A stretch of DNA of 23,892 nt from Bdellovibrionales bacterium. Its GTDB lineage: Bacteria; Bdellovibrionota; JAFGOL01. Both the position numbers and the translations under genes were made by a program. The stretch's first letter is position 1; each line of letters starts with the position of its first letter. The stretch is from NCBI GenBank assembly GCA_022710165.1, contig JAKLHL010000003.1, positions 1 through 23,892 of the forward strand, read 5' to 3'. This document shows, piece after piece, positions 6,886 to 14,878 of this stretch. Below the pieces are notes generated by a model that made no database searches, was not told where the DNA came from, and was given only the letters and a program-made list of their open reading frames with translations.

Positions 6886-7101
6886 TCAATTTTGTTTCTC
6901 TAGAAGTTCAACTTTAGTACCATCTTTTACAGACACTCTGCCAGCATCAATATCTATTGTAATATTCCCACATTTACATCTAGCAAACTCCTTTGTATTG
7001 GAGAACACTTTAACATTACAAATATTACATAAATAATAATAGTTCTCTGAGACTGGATACCCACCTTTAGAGAAGTCATAATCTATTTTATTGTAATTCA
7101 T
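6886..7101 (-). CDS. Small zinc-ribbon protein, probable immunity protein for the TNT toxin
   Basis: A 71-residue acidic/neutral protein with C25xxC28 (YLCNICN) and C42xC44G (RCKCGNITIDID), forming a likely zinc ribbon. It has no signal peptide, so it should act in the cytoplasm. It starts 16 bases after the TpsA stop with a strong AGGAGGG ribosome site. Polymorphic toxin genes are almost always followed by their cognate immunity gene, and this position is the main argument for that role. The CxxC...CxCG(N)I layout resembles small uncharacterised proteins seen beside toxins, which I recall only as a pattern. The gene is strikingly AT-rich (about 30% GC by hand count over 6881-7100) compared with about 41% in nearby tpsA. 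Direct TNT inhibition is inference. Confidence 0.7.
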   Translation of the reverse strand: MNYNKIDYDFSKGGYPVSENYYYLCNICNVKVFSNTKEFARCKCGNITIDIDAGRVSVKDGTKVELLEKQN

Positions 7102-7117
7102 AACTAAGCCCTCCTAA

Positions 7118-10100
7118 CTATTTTTCAACTAAGTATCCTTTGTCAATTAATTCTCTAATTGCTTTTGGCAATTCATATTGTGTGCCCTTACCTTTCTGTC
7201 CATACCATGGTGCTGCTTTACCAGAATCAACCTCTAAATCTTTGACCACCTCGTACTTTTTAAGAGGTTTACTCCTGCTAGTTTCAGGTAAAGATCTCGC
7301 TCCAAAGCTGGTTCCCTCAGGTGATGCAAACGTGCCATTATCCGACCCATATCGATCTATAACATCACCTTTTTTCAATGTTGTTTTTTCTGGAACACCA
7401 GCAAACCCTCTATTTGGAGGATAACTAGTTTTTACATTCTTAGCTGCTTTTCTTGAAACAAACTGGCCTGTATTTTTATCTATATATCTATTCGCTTTGG
7501 AATTAAACTTAATATGGCTAGCATCATCAGCCAATTCTGCAGTCTTCTTGCCTAGATTTACAGTATCAGAAACTTTACTAGTGTTAGTTAAAAACTTAAC
7601 TCCAGCGCTAGCGCCAAAAGTCAAGAAAGGAGTAGCCAAAGCAATTGTATCTAAAGTGACCCCGCCTACATCAAGTGTTTTTTGCAGCAACGAGGTTTCA
7701 GAATTCCAATTTCTTATACTATTTATGCCAATACCAAGGCTAACTATGTCTATGATCGTATCAGGAGAATTTTCTCTATATGTAATGGAGGCGGCACGAC
7801 CATTGTTGTTATACGCAAACAGATATTCACCTGAGTCTTCAAGACCCGTCGACCAGAACCTAGTATTTACATCATCCCTTCCGGCTATATACAATCCATC
7901 ATTAAAACTGCCTAAGAAAGAGTCCCCTACGGTGTTTGAGTAAGCCTCGCTGTTCTCTTCATCCCTTACTTCGGCCGTTTTGTCTTCAACGTTCTTTGCC
8001 TGCTGGAAGTGTCCTATCTCATGGCCAAGTACCGTATAATACCCGCTTGTTCCCGTTCCGGTCTTTGAAGCATTAACACCTATATCGCCATCAACAGCTT
8101 CTTCGCTCTTTTCTCTAAAACCAGCCGCTTGATCTGAGTTGTCGTTATAGACTATAACTTTAAGTTTATCTAATTTGTCATCGCTGTAGCCATATTGAGA
8201 AGCGACTTTCTGCACAACATATTGTGTCGCGTTCTGAAGCTCTTCTGCTGAATGTGCTGATGGATTACTCAAAGTATCAAGAGCGTTCTGTTCTTCATAA
8301 TGCTGATCAACAAAACTCTGAGCGTTCTGGAGTTCTTCCTCTGAATATGAGGACGGATCATTCAACATTGCAACAGCTTTTTGATATTCGTCGCTTGATT
8401 CCGCCATCTGTTTTGCGGTCTTTGTAACGTTTATCTTTATCTCTGAGTAATCAACGGCATCGCTAAAACCATTTATACCATCGCCGGAGTCGCTAACAGC
8501 TTTTGCTACGCTGTCAGCCATGGAGCCTAACTTAGTAGCACCTTCCTTGAATGTTTCTCCTATTTCTTTCCTGCCATTTTCGCTAAATAGTCTGTCATCA
8601 AGATCAACATCTACATCTATGCTGTCGTCCTTTGTTACTTCAAGCGCCTTTGTTAGATCCCTGTTAAGACCTGTTATCAAAGGTACTTCCTGGCCGCCTA
8701 CATTTATAGTTCCGCCGCCTATTGTTGCCCTTGCTATCTGGTCTTTGTCGACCATCGCATATTTTATGTTCGTGCTTTCGTTGCCAAGATCAAGATCAAC
8801 GCTTCTGCCCACTCCGTAAGTATGACTGTTCTCTTCGCCTTCCAGATCCTTAAATGTTAAAGAGCCCGTATTAAGCGTAAGCTTTGAATTAGCATCATTG
8901 ATCAGCCCGCCCTCAAGATTAGTGTTACCTTTAACATTTATGTTCAAGCCATTAGCTGTTTGTATGCCTGCAAGGTTATTTACCCATTTGCTGTCTCCAG
9001 AAGTAAAAGTACCGCTGCCGTGTATACTAGGATTGCCTACATCACCACCTATAAGAGCAACTGTGCCTCCAACATTGATATCAGAGCTGTCGTTCTTTGA
9101 AGTATCAAAACTTGATCTTATATCCAGATTATTCCCTACATTTATATCTGCAGTTCCTGCACTTATGTTCGAACCATATATCAAAAGATCATTACCTGTA
9201 TTCAACTTAAGTGAATTATCAGCTACAAGGTTAGAGCCTATAGACTTAGTGCTGTTGGTGTTCTCTGTATGCTTGCTGATATCAACAAAGTAGTTAAGGC
9301 TTCCTGATCCGTCCAAAAGGTTCATGTGACCGTTATCACCGGTATCATAGCCCTTGTTTATCTTTCCAAAATTAGTAAGCGTATCATTAAATGAACCAAA
9401 GGCTCCATTAATACCCTGGAACATCTGCCCAGTGACAAGGGTTTTCCCCATACCGGCTATACCGTCGACCAAAGATAAAGGATTAGAGGTAAGCCTTAGC
9501 TCAACTCCCATCCTTACGTCTGTTGATTCCATACTGTGCTCTACGGTATCGCTAACATCCAGCAAATTAAGGTCACGGCCTACTGATATATCCTGGTTGA
9601 CTGCAACAACGTTTGATCCCATAAGGACCATGTCTCTGCCAGTGCTTATATTTAGATTACCAGCCTGAATGTTTGAGCCAACGTTAGTGACCGTCTTTGT
9701 GGATTCTTTTTGCTCTGTATACTTAACACCGCCCTTTATAGAGACGCCGCTTAGGCCTGCCATATCCCAGTTAAGGAAAAGCTTTCCTTCTTTTGACTCG
9801 CTAAAATAATCTGCCTGTTGCTCTGCTGAAAGAAGATTTAGATCGCGACCGACATTAAAAGTTACGTCCTGACCGGAAACATTTGAACCTACCAAATTAA
9901 AATCGTTGCTGGTCTTAACAAAAACCGTAGGGCCTCTAATGGAGCTGCCCTTCGCTATTTCTTCACTGGTGACAACAGTGTCTTCCTTGAAAGAACCAAA
10001 TTCAAGATCTCCGCCAGTTATAAAACTACCCAGACTTCCAAGGATGGAACCGATACTAAAATAACTTATGGTCTTATGATACTCGCTGTGACCGGTAACA

Positions 10101-13100
10101 TCATTTGCTGATAAAAGATTAACATCTGTAGCCTCAAGAGCTACTGCGCCATTTTCTGAAGCAAGCTCACTTGCAACAAGGTTTATATTTCCGTCCGCCT
10201 TGATGTAATTTGTATTCTTAGCATTTATTACAGAACCAACGTTGACACCTTTATAGTCTGTTGTTTCGTCGATCTTTTTGCTAAGCATCCCGCTCTTAAC
10301 AATAGACAAAGAGTCATTTGTTTCGTTTAAGTTAGAGATAAGATTAACATCTCCCTTGGCCTCTATGAACGCATTGTCAGCGGATATGTTAGAGGCTATA
10401 AGTGTAAGACTTCTACCAGCGTTAATAGAAAGATCGCTTCCTACATTAAGGTTTGAGGCCTTTTGAGTAGTAGTATAATGGTTCTCTTTAGTTGAAGTAC
10501 TACTCCAAAAACCTATCTCATATTTAGCCCTTTCAGAAGCAGTGCTTTCCTGAGCAGAGGCAAGAAGCATATCACCACCGATATCAAAACCAGCCGATCC
10601 TCCGACATTTATATCAGAGCCCATTAAACCAAAGTTGCCGCCAGTCCTTACAAGCAGGTCTTTTCCTATATCAAGCTTTGAGCCTATGTAGTTTGTATTC
10701 TTTGTAAGTAAAGAAGATCCATCCTCAAGTTTGGTCAGCTTCCTATCATAGGTCTGCATGCCTTCTATATTTATAGAACCACCTGCATCTATAACCGCTG
10801 AATCAAGGACTGTCACCTTGCTGGAGAGGACATTCATGTCCCTGTTCAACTTAACGTTCAATTTATTGGTGCGAAGCTGCGCCGTAGTAAGATTAAAATC
10901 CCTTGCCGTAACACTGGTAGTACCGTCAGCGAACATTATGCCGCCGACCTGAACATCAGTATCAGTGTTTATGACGATATTCTTCCCAGAAAGTACTCCA
11001 CCGGTAAGCTGTACAGCAAAGTCAGATGTTATTGGAGAATAAACTTTTGGGACCAATGCTGTAACTTTCTTACCATTAACCAACTGTTCCTGTTCTACGT
11101 ACCATACTATAGGTTTCTTGAGCGATTTTCTTTGATCTTCAGTAAGCCCTACGCCAAGTTTAAGGTTCAGATCTCCTGCTATATCAAAAGCATTAGTAAG
11201 AAGGACTTCCCTTTGCATCGCGTCAGAATCAACCTCGTCCACGATGAACTTTCTGTTAAATTCCTGCTCTATCTGTTTTGCTATGTATTCTTTTTCCCAG
11301 TATGCATCACCCATGAAGAGCCTGCTAAAACTATCCATGTTGTAACCTGCACGCTCTATAAAGTAATTTGAGCTCATCAAACCGTTAAGGTCTGTGAACA
11401 GAGGATTTGTCTCTATAAGGTAGCTCGCGCCGCTTGCATATCTAAAGAAAACACCATCTACGTCTATACCGATGCCCCTTTGGGCTGCCATTGAAGCCAA
11501 GCTTGCGTTCAACTGTGCGGCTTGGGTATTAACAGCATACGACTGATTGGTCGTACCACTTATGTCGGTGTAAAAAAGGTTGCTAGCACCTGTATGCTCT
11601 CTCTTCCCGTCCTGCCCTAGCATAGCTTTATTAAGATAAATGTTACCGCCAGCTATTATATTTGAGGCTCTATCTGAAACGATCCTTTCATCATAGGTCT
11701 GAATACTATAATCCAAAATGTTACCTAATAGGTATGAATAACTGTCGACATGAACACAGCCGCTCCAAGAACAGCTGCTAGCATTCTCAAACCATATGGT
11801 ATGATTAGAGAGCTCGCCATTTAAAAGGCTGTCGAATTCTTTCTGTACATAAAATAGTTTAACCAGGCCGTCGACATCAGCGCCAGGCTGTAATCTTAAA
11901 TAAATGATCGGGATATCCCTAACCCAACTGCCTTCACGAGAGTTATCTATTGTGCCGCTTGCGTTAATAGTTATATTGCCTGCAGCTATGATATCACTGC
12001 TGCTATTGTATAGGTTCCCAAGGTTCATTGTGATATTTCCGCCAGACCTTATAGTGCTGTAATCAGAGGTTGTAAGATTACTTCTAACCGTTCTACGACC
12101 AAGTTCTCTCCAGGAATCCCTTATTTCAATAACTTCTGCAGTTTCGATCAGATCCCCATCTTCATCACGATAATCCCAGTCTCCATAATCCCCTTGGGAG
12201 AGAATTCTAAAGTTAATATCTCCTGTCATCTCTTCACTAGGCAGTAATCTATCGCCGTTATATTGAGTATAGGTTAAATAATCAAAGGTCATGTCATCAG
12301 GTAAAAACCAATATACCAATGGATTAGGGTGCCTCTTGCCTGCAAGAGTGCTCCTATTATACAAATTCCCAGTCGTAATATTCATGTTGCCATATTCGGT
12401 TTTTATTATCCCTAGGTTATTGTCTATGTAACTTCCAGAACTAAGCCTCATGTCCCAATCTGAATATATGTAGGAATCGTTGTTATTAAGTATCCAGCTC
12501 CCCGCATAAAGGTCCATATCGTCCTTAGAAAGGATGACATAGGAGTTATTTATCCAGCTCAAAGCATCTATATCAACAAGCCCTGTAGCATAAAGCACAT
12601 TGCTGTTAAGCACACCATAGGAATCAATATCAAGGGTGCCGTATGAGTTAAAATTAAACTCCGGATGAGACTGAACACCAGCCATCATACTGCCGCTCTG
12701 ATTGTACAACACTCCAGGTGTAGATATCTTGACCGTGCGCAGACCCATAAGTTTGGTCCTGTTGTCAATATTTCCTGTCGCTGATATGTTAAGGTCACCA
12801 GTAGCAAAATACTTTCCATACAACGTTAAGGCGCCCGTATAATTAAGATTAAGGTCACCTATAGATTCAGGAAGTTCATACTTGCCATTTACCTTGTTTA
12901 TAACGCCAGCCAAAAGCTGTCCGTTCGTATTGTTCAAATTACTGGTAGTTATATCAAGCAGCGTCCAGCCGTTTATCTTTCCGGTATTCAAGATACTGCC
13001 GTTAAGCCAAATATTATCGCCTTCTATAGTGCTAGAGTTATTTATTGAGGAATTTATATTAACATTCGCACTAAGCACACTTCCTGGATTAGTAAAAGAC

Positions 13101-14761
13101 GTGGAATCAAGGTCAAACATATTGTTTGATGATATCTGCCCGCTGTTCAACAAGGCCCCAGAAACTATATGTATGTCCTGTTCACTTACAAGGTTGCCTG
13201 AGTTATTAACATTAGTACTTGAAACGTTAAGGCTCTCGCCTGTTGAAATATTAGCAGTGTTTATTAATTGGTCCGCATCTATGTTCGCATCCATGTAGCT
13301 GGTGATCTCACCTGAGTTATTTAATGTGTCTGCATCAATGTTCAAGGTCTCAACTGCTGTGATATCGCCGGCGTTTGTTATGCTATCAAGGTTAAGAGCA
13401 AGGAGTTTGTAACTTAAAAGTTCTCCGCCCAACAGGTTATTAAGTGTCTGACCTTCTGCAAGAAGGCTGTTACCTCCAAGGACTGAACCAGAGTTATCGA
13501 ACTGTACAAAGTTCAACTGCACGTCGTTATTTGCACTTAGCTCTCCGCTGTTATCAAGGTTAGTAGTAATTATGAATATATTATTATTGGAAAGCATTTT
13601 GCCCGGATTTATCAAACTGCCAAAATTCAAGCTAAGATCAGAAGCACCAAGTAATTCACCAGAATTTAAAAGACTAAGGCCTATCATGCTAAGAGTGCCA
13701 GCGCTTGTAACAACACCAGCATTACTTATCTGATCAGCCTCTAAATTAGTAGCACCGTAACTTAAGGTCTCGGCACCAGAGGCAAGCTCTATCTGAGAAG
13801 CTTTAATATCTATATTACTGTTGGTCTGGGCCTTACCCATACCAGTGACCTTACCGTCAGCTCGTAAAGAGATCCCTTCAGATGATGTAAGGTTCTTGTA
13901 AGTAAGGTTGCCCTTACTGTCTATTACGATATTACCCGCATCGGCATACATGCTGTTAGGAACATTAACGCCCACTCCAGCCTCTGTAGATATCATCTTT
14001 ATCCTGCCGGCATAAATCGAACCAAGGCTTGTAGCATCTATTGAAAGTTCTGGCTTTGTACTTCCGTCATCAGCTTTTGCCGTTACTTGTTTTGTTTGAT
14101 AGTCGTAATCGTTACGTCCTGTAACAACGCTAAGGTCATTTGCATTTATCTGGCCCTGTATTTTTGCGGTCCTTGCTATTATCTCAAAGTAACTAAGGTT
14201 CTCTGTGTTAACGCCCTCACTGCCTATAGTGACATCCCCGCCCTGAACATTAAGATTTTTCAAGAACCCGTTCTCTATTTCTGGACGACCAGTCGTAAGT
14301 GTTGCTCTATTAACATTTATAAAACCGCATCCGTTACAAGTTATTCCGTTAGGATTGGCCAGAACATAGTCCGCCCTTTTTCCATGGACTTCTGTAAAAC
14401 CATTTATGTTCGATCTGTTAACGCCGGTTACTTCGCTCAATATGAGAGTGGCCTCGGACCTTCCTGCCATATTTGGGTTCGTATAAAGAGCACCGCCCAA
14501 TACTGACACTGCATTCTGCCCTGAGTTGTTAAGTATTACGCCGTCCCTTGTTACGTTAAATTCAACGAACCTGTTATGGGATAAACCCCTGCTGTTAGGC
14601 GCTGAGATGTTTATTACCTGTACTCCGTTCTGGGCCCTGTCTAAAGTTACAGTTCCAGACCTCGGGTCAACGATGATACCCGAGCCGAACAAACTCGGCG
14701 GGTACATTATTGTTGTGATGATTAGGATCGCTAGGACTTGCTTGAAAAATTTCGGTTGCAT
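7118..14761 (-). CDS. TpsA/CdiA-like FHA-family exoprotein with C-terminal TNT NAD+ glycohydrolase toxin
   Basis: A 2547-residue exported filamentous toxin carrier. Order of parts: signal peptide (1-27), TPS secretion domain (about 29-280) with NPNGI (136-140) and the paired C142/C145, FHA-1 repeats of about 20 residues (about 330-800), a non-repetitive Tyr/Asp-rich section (about 810-1190) where CdiA proteins carry their receptor-binding domain, FHA-2 repeats (about 1190-1900), a Ser/Asp/Glu-rich spacer, a pretoxin region with HEIGH (2247-2251) and hydrophobic stretches (about 2334-2385), and a TNT toxin domain (about 2447-2547). No VENN motif was found. The start has GGAGGTG and its own promoter. 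Partner TpsB lies upstream and the probable immunity gene downstream. It likely kills or inhibits contacted cells by NAD+ hydrolysis; host-directed action is an alternative. Confidence 0.93.
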   Translation of the reverse strand: MQPKFFKQVLAILIITTIMYPPSLFGSGIIVDPRSGTVTLDRAQNGVQVINISAPNSRGLSHNRFVEFNVTRDGVILNNSGQNAVSVLGGALYTNPNMAGRSEATLILSEVTGVNRSNINGFTEVHGKRADYVLANPNGITCNGCGFINVNRATLTTGRPEIENGFLKNLNVQGGDVTIGSEGVNTENLSYFEIIARTAKIQGQINANDLSVVTGRNDYDYQTKQVTAKADDGSTKPELSIDATSLGSIYAGRIKMISTEAGVGVNVPNSMYADAGNIVIDSKGNLTYKNLTSSEGISLRADGKVTGMGKAQTNSNIDIKASQIELASGAETLSYGATNLEADQISNAGVVTSAGTLSMIGLSLLNSGELLGASDLSLNFGSLINPGKMLSNNNIFIITTNLDNSGELSANNDVQLNFVQFDNSGSVLGGNSLLAEGQTLNNLLGGELLSYKLLALNLDSITNAGDITAVETLNIDADTLNNSGEITSYMDANIDADQLINTANISTGESLNVSSTNVNNSGNLVSEQDIHIVSGALLNSGQISSNNMFDLDSTSFTNPGSVLSANVNINSSINNSSTIEGDNIWLNGSILNTGKINGWTLLDITTSNLNNTNGQLLAGVINKVNGKYELPESIGDLNLNYTGALTLYGKYFATGDLNISATGNIDNRTKLMGLRTVKISTPGVLYNQSGSMMAGVQSHPEFNFNSYGTLDIDSYGVLNSNVLYATGLVDIDALSWINNSYVILSKDDMDLYAGSWILNNNDSYIYSDWDMRLSSGSYIDNNLGIIKTEYGNMNITTGNLYNRSTLAGKRHPNPLVYWFLPDDMTFDYLTYTQYNGDRLLPSEEMTGDINFRILSQGDYGDWDYRDEDGDLIETAEVIEIRDSWRELGRRTVRSNLTTSDYSTIRSGGNITMNLGNLYNSSSDIIAAGNITINASGTIDNSREGSWVRDIPIIYLRLQPGADVDGLVKLFYVQKEFDSLLNGELSNHTIWFENASSCSWSGCVHVDSYSYLLGNILDYSIQTYDERIVSDRASNIIAGGNIYLNKAMLGQDGKREHTGASNLFYTDISGTTNQSYAVNTQAAQLNASLASMAAQRGIGIDVDGVFFRYASGASYLIETNPLFTDLNGLMSSNYFIERAGYNMDSFSRLFMGDAYWEKEYIAKQIEQEFNRKFIVDEVDSDAMQREVLLTNAFDIAGDLNLKLGVGLTEDQRKSLKKPIVWYVEQEQLVNGKKVTALVPKVYSPITSDFAVQLTGGVLSGKNIVINTDTDVQVGGIMFADGTTSVTARDFNLTTAQLRTNKLNVKLNRDMNVLSSKVTVLDSAVIDAGGSINIEGMQTYDRKLTKLEDGSSLLTKNTNYIGSKLDIGKDLLVRTGGNFGLMGSDINVGGSAGFDIGGDMLLASAQESTASERAKYEIGFWSSTSTKENHYTTTQKASNLNVGSDLSINAGRSLTLIASNISADNAFIEAKGDVNLISNLNETNDSLSIVKSGMLSKKIDETTDYKGVNVGSVINAKNTNYIKADGNINLVASELASENGAVALEATDVNLLSANDVTGHSEYHKTISYFSIGSILGSLGSFITGGDLEFGSFKEDTVVTSEEIAKGSSIRGPTVFVKTSNDFNLVGSNVSGQDVTFNVGRDLNLLSAEQQADYFSESKEGKLFLNWDMAGLSGVSIKGGVKYTEQKESTKTVTNVGSNIQAGNLNISTGRDMVLMGSNVVAVNQDISVGRDLNLLDVSDTVEHSMESTDVRMGVELRLTSNPLSLVDGIAGMGKTLVTGQMFQGINGAFGSFNDTLTNFGKINKGYDTGDNGHMNLLDGSGSLNYFVDISKHTENTNSTKSIGSNLVADNSLKLNTGNDLLIYGSNISAGTADINVGNNLDIRSSFDTSKNDSSDINVGGTVALIGGDVGNPSIHGSGTFTSGDSKWVNNLAGIQTANGLNINVKGNTNLEGGLINDANSKLTLNTGSLTFKDLEGEENSHTYGVGRSVDLDLGNESTNIKYAMVDKDQIARATIGGGTINVGGQEVPLITGLNRDLTKALEVTKDDSIDVDVDLDDRLFSENGRKEIGETFKEGATKLGSMADSVAKAVSDSGDGINGFSDAVDYSEIKINVTKTAKQMAESSDEYQKAVAMLNDPSSYSEEELQNAQSFVDQHYEEQNALDTLSNPSAHSAEELQNATQYVVQKVASQYGYSDDKLDKLKVIVYNDNSDQAAGFREKSEEAVDGDIGVNASKTGTGTSGYYTVLGHEIGHFQQAKNVEDKTAEVRDEENSEAYSNTVGDSFLGSFNDGLYIAGRDDVNTRFWSTGLEDSGEYLFAYNNNGRAASITYRENSPDTIIDIVSLGIGINSIRNWNSETSLLQKTLDVGGVTLDTIALATPFLTFGASAGVKFLTNTSKVSDTVNLGKKTAELADDASHIKFNSKANRYIDKNTGQFVSRKAAKNVKTSYPPNRGFAGVPEKTTLKKGDVIDRYGSDNGTFASPEGTSFGARSLPETSRSKPLKKYEVVKDLEVDSGKAAPWYGQKGKGTQYELPKAIRELIDKGYLVEK
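7121..7423 (-). other. TNT-type NAD+ glycohydrolase toxin domain (C-terminus of TpsA)
   Basis: The last 101 residues of TpsA match the tuberculosis-necrotizing-toxin fold pattern: KKGDVIDRYGS with Arg2470, SPEGTSFGARSLP with Arg2489, YEVVKDLEVDSGKAAPWYGQ, then GKGTQYELP with Gln2528, and a final L..KGYL. In Mycobacterium tuberculosis CpnT and other family members this domain hydrolyses NAD(P)+. Length and motif order agree with a complete domain. The catalytic His reported for the mycobacterial enzyme has no obvious counterpart, so activity is not certain. Confidence 0.85.
7424..8560 (-). other. Pretoxin region of TpsA with HEIGH metalloprotease-like motif
   Basis: Residues about 2068-2446, between the filament and the toxin. 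It holds an acidic, Ser-rich helical stretch with an internal duplication, then VLGHEIGHFQQ (HExxH at 2247-2251) followed by a Glu/Asn-rich ENSEAYSN that could supply a third zinc ligand. Two hydrophobic stretches come next (DIVSLGIGI and ATPFLTFGASAG), then RYIDKNTGQFVSR, a sequence type often found just before C-terminal toxin domains. It may release or help translocate the toxin. Confidence 0.55.
9060..10780 (-). repeat. FHA-2 type haemagglutinin repeats within tpsA
   Basis: Protein-level degenerate repeats of the form GSNI(x)AGN(L/I)NI(x)(T/A)GRD(L/M)(x)L(x)(G/A)S(N)(V/I), each around 30-40 residues, clearest in GSNIQAGNLNISTGRDMVL and GSNLVADNSLKLNTGNDLLI. They build the parallel beta-helix of the distal filament. 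DNA identity between copies is low, so these are not recent duplications. Confidence 0.75.
12961..13750 (-). repeat. FHA-1 type short beta-helix repeats within tpsA
   Basis: A run of degenerate repeats of about 20-22 residues built on L(N/D)NSG(x)(I/L)(x)(S/A)xxx(L)x(I/L), such as LNNSGEITSYMDANIDADQL and VNNSGNLVSEQDIHIVSGAL. Each copy is one beta-helix coil. On the plus strand they appear as an irregular 60-66 base periodicity. Confidence 0.75.
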
Positions 14762-14787
14762 CTAACACCTCCGAAATCGACGCCCTT

Positions 14788-14816
14788 TTTATATACAAAC
14801 TATCTTGACTTTGCAA
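14788..14816 (-). promoter_or_regulatory. Candidate internal promoter for tpsA
   Basis: Between tpsB and tpsA the minus strand has TTGCAA (14811-14816, 4/6 to the -35 consensus), exactly 17 bases, then TATAAA (14788-14793, 5/6 to the -10 consensus). The predicted start is near 14781, giving a 20-base leader with the GGAGGTG site. The large toxin can thus be made independently of tpsB. Confidence 0.55.
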
Positions 14817-14827
14817 GTTGTAAATCA

Positions 14828-14845
14828 TGTAACATTTTTGTTACA
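14828..14845. promoter_or_regulatory. 18-bp dyad operator candidate ahead of tpsA
   Basis: TGTAACATTTTTGTTACA is a perfect 7+4+7 inverted repeat. It ends 11 bases upstream of the tpsA -35 hexamer, centred at about -56 from the predicted start, a usual activator position. A 17/18 identical copy lies ahead of tpsB. The TGTAAC-N6-GTTACA layout recalls TyrR/PhhR-type boxes, but no regulator gene is in the window. Confidence 0.5.
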
Positions 14846-14878
14846 GCCCCTTAACAACAATGAGACAAAACCCCTTGC

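Noticed and set aside
7424..8560. VENN pretoxin domain as in enterobacterial CdiA
   Set aside because: No VENN or close variant appears in the TpsA sequence; the pretoxin region differs.
12961..13750. CRISPR-like periodic array within tpsA
   Set aside because: The periodicity comes from degenerate coding repeats of a beta-helix. There are no identical direct repeats or unique spacers and the reading frame is open.
14828..14845. The dyad ahead of tpsA as a terminator after tpsB
   Set aside because: The stem is only 7 bp and AT-rich, and no T-tract follows on the minus strand. A repeated copy upstream of tpsB fits an operator better.
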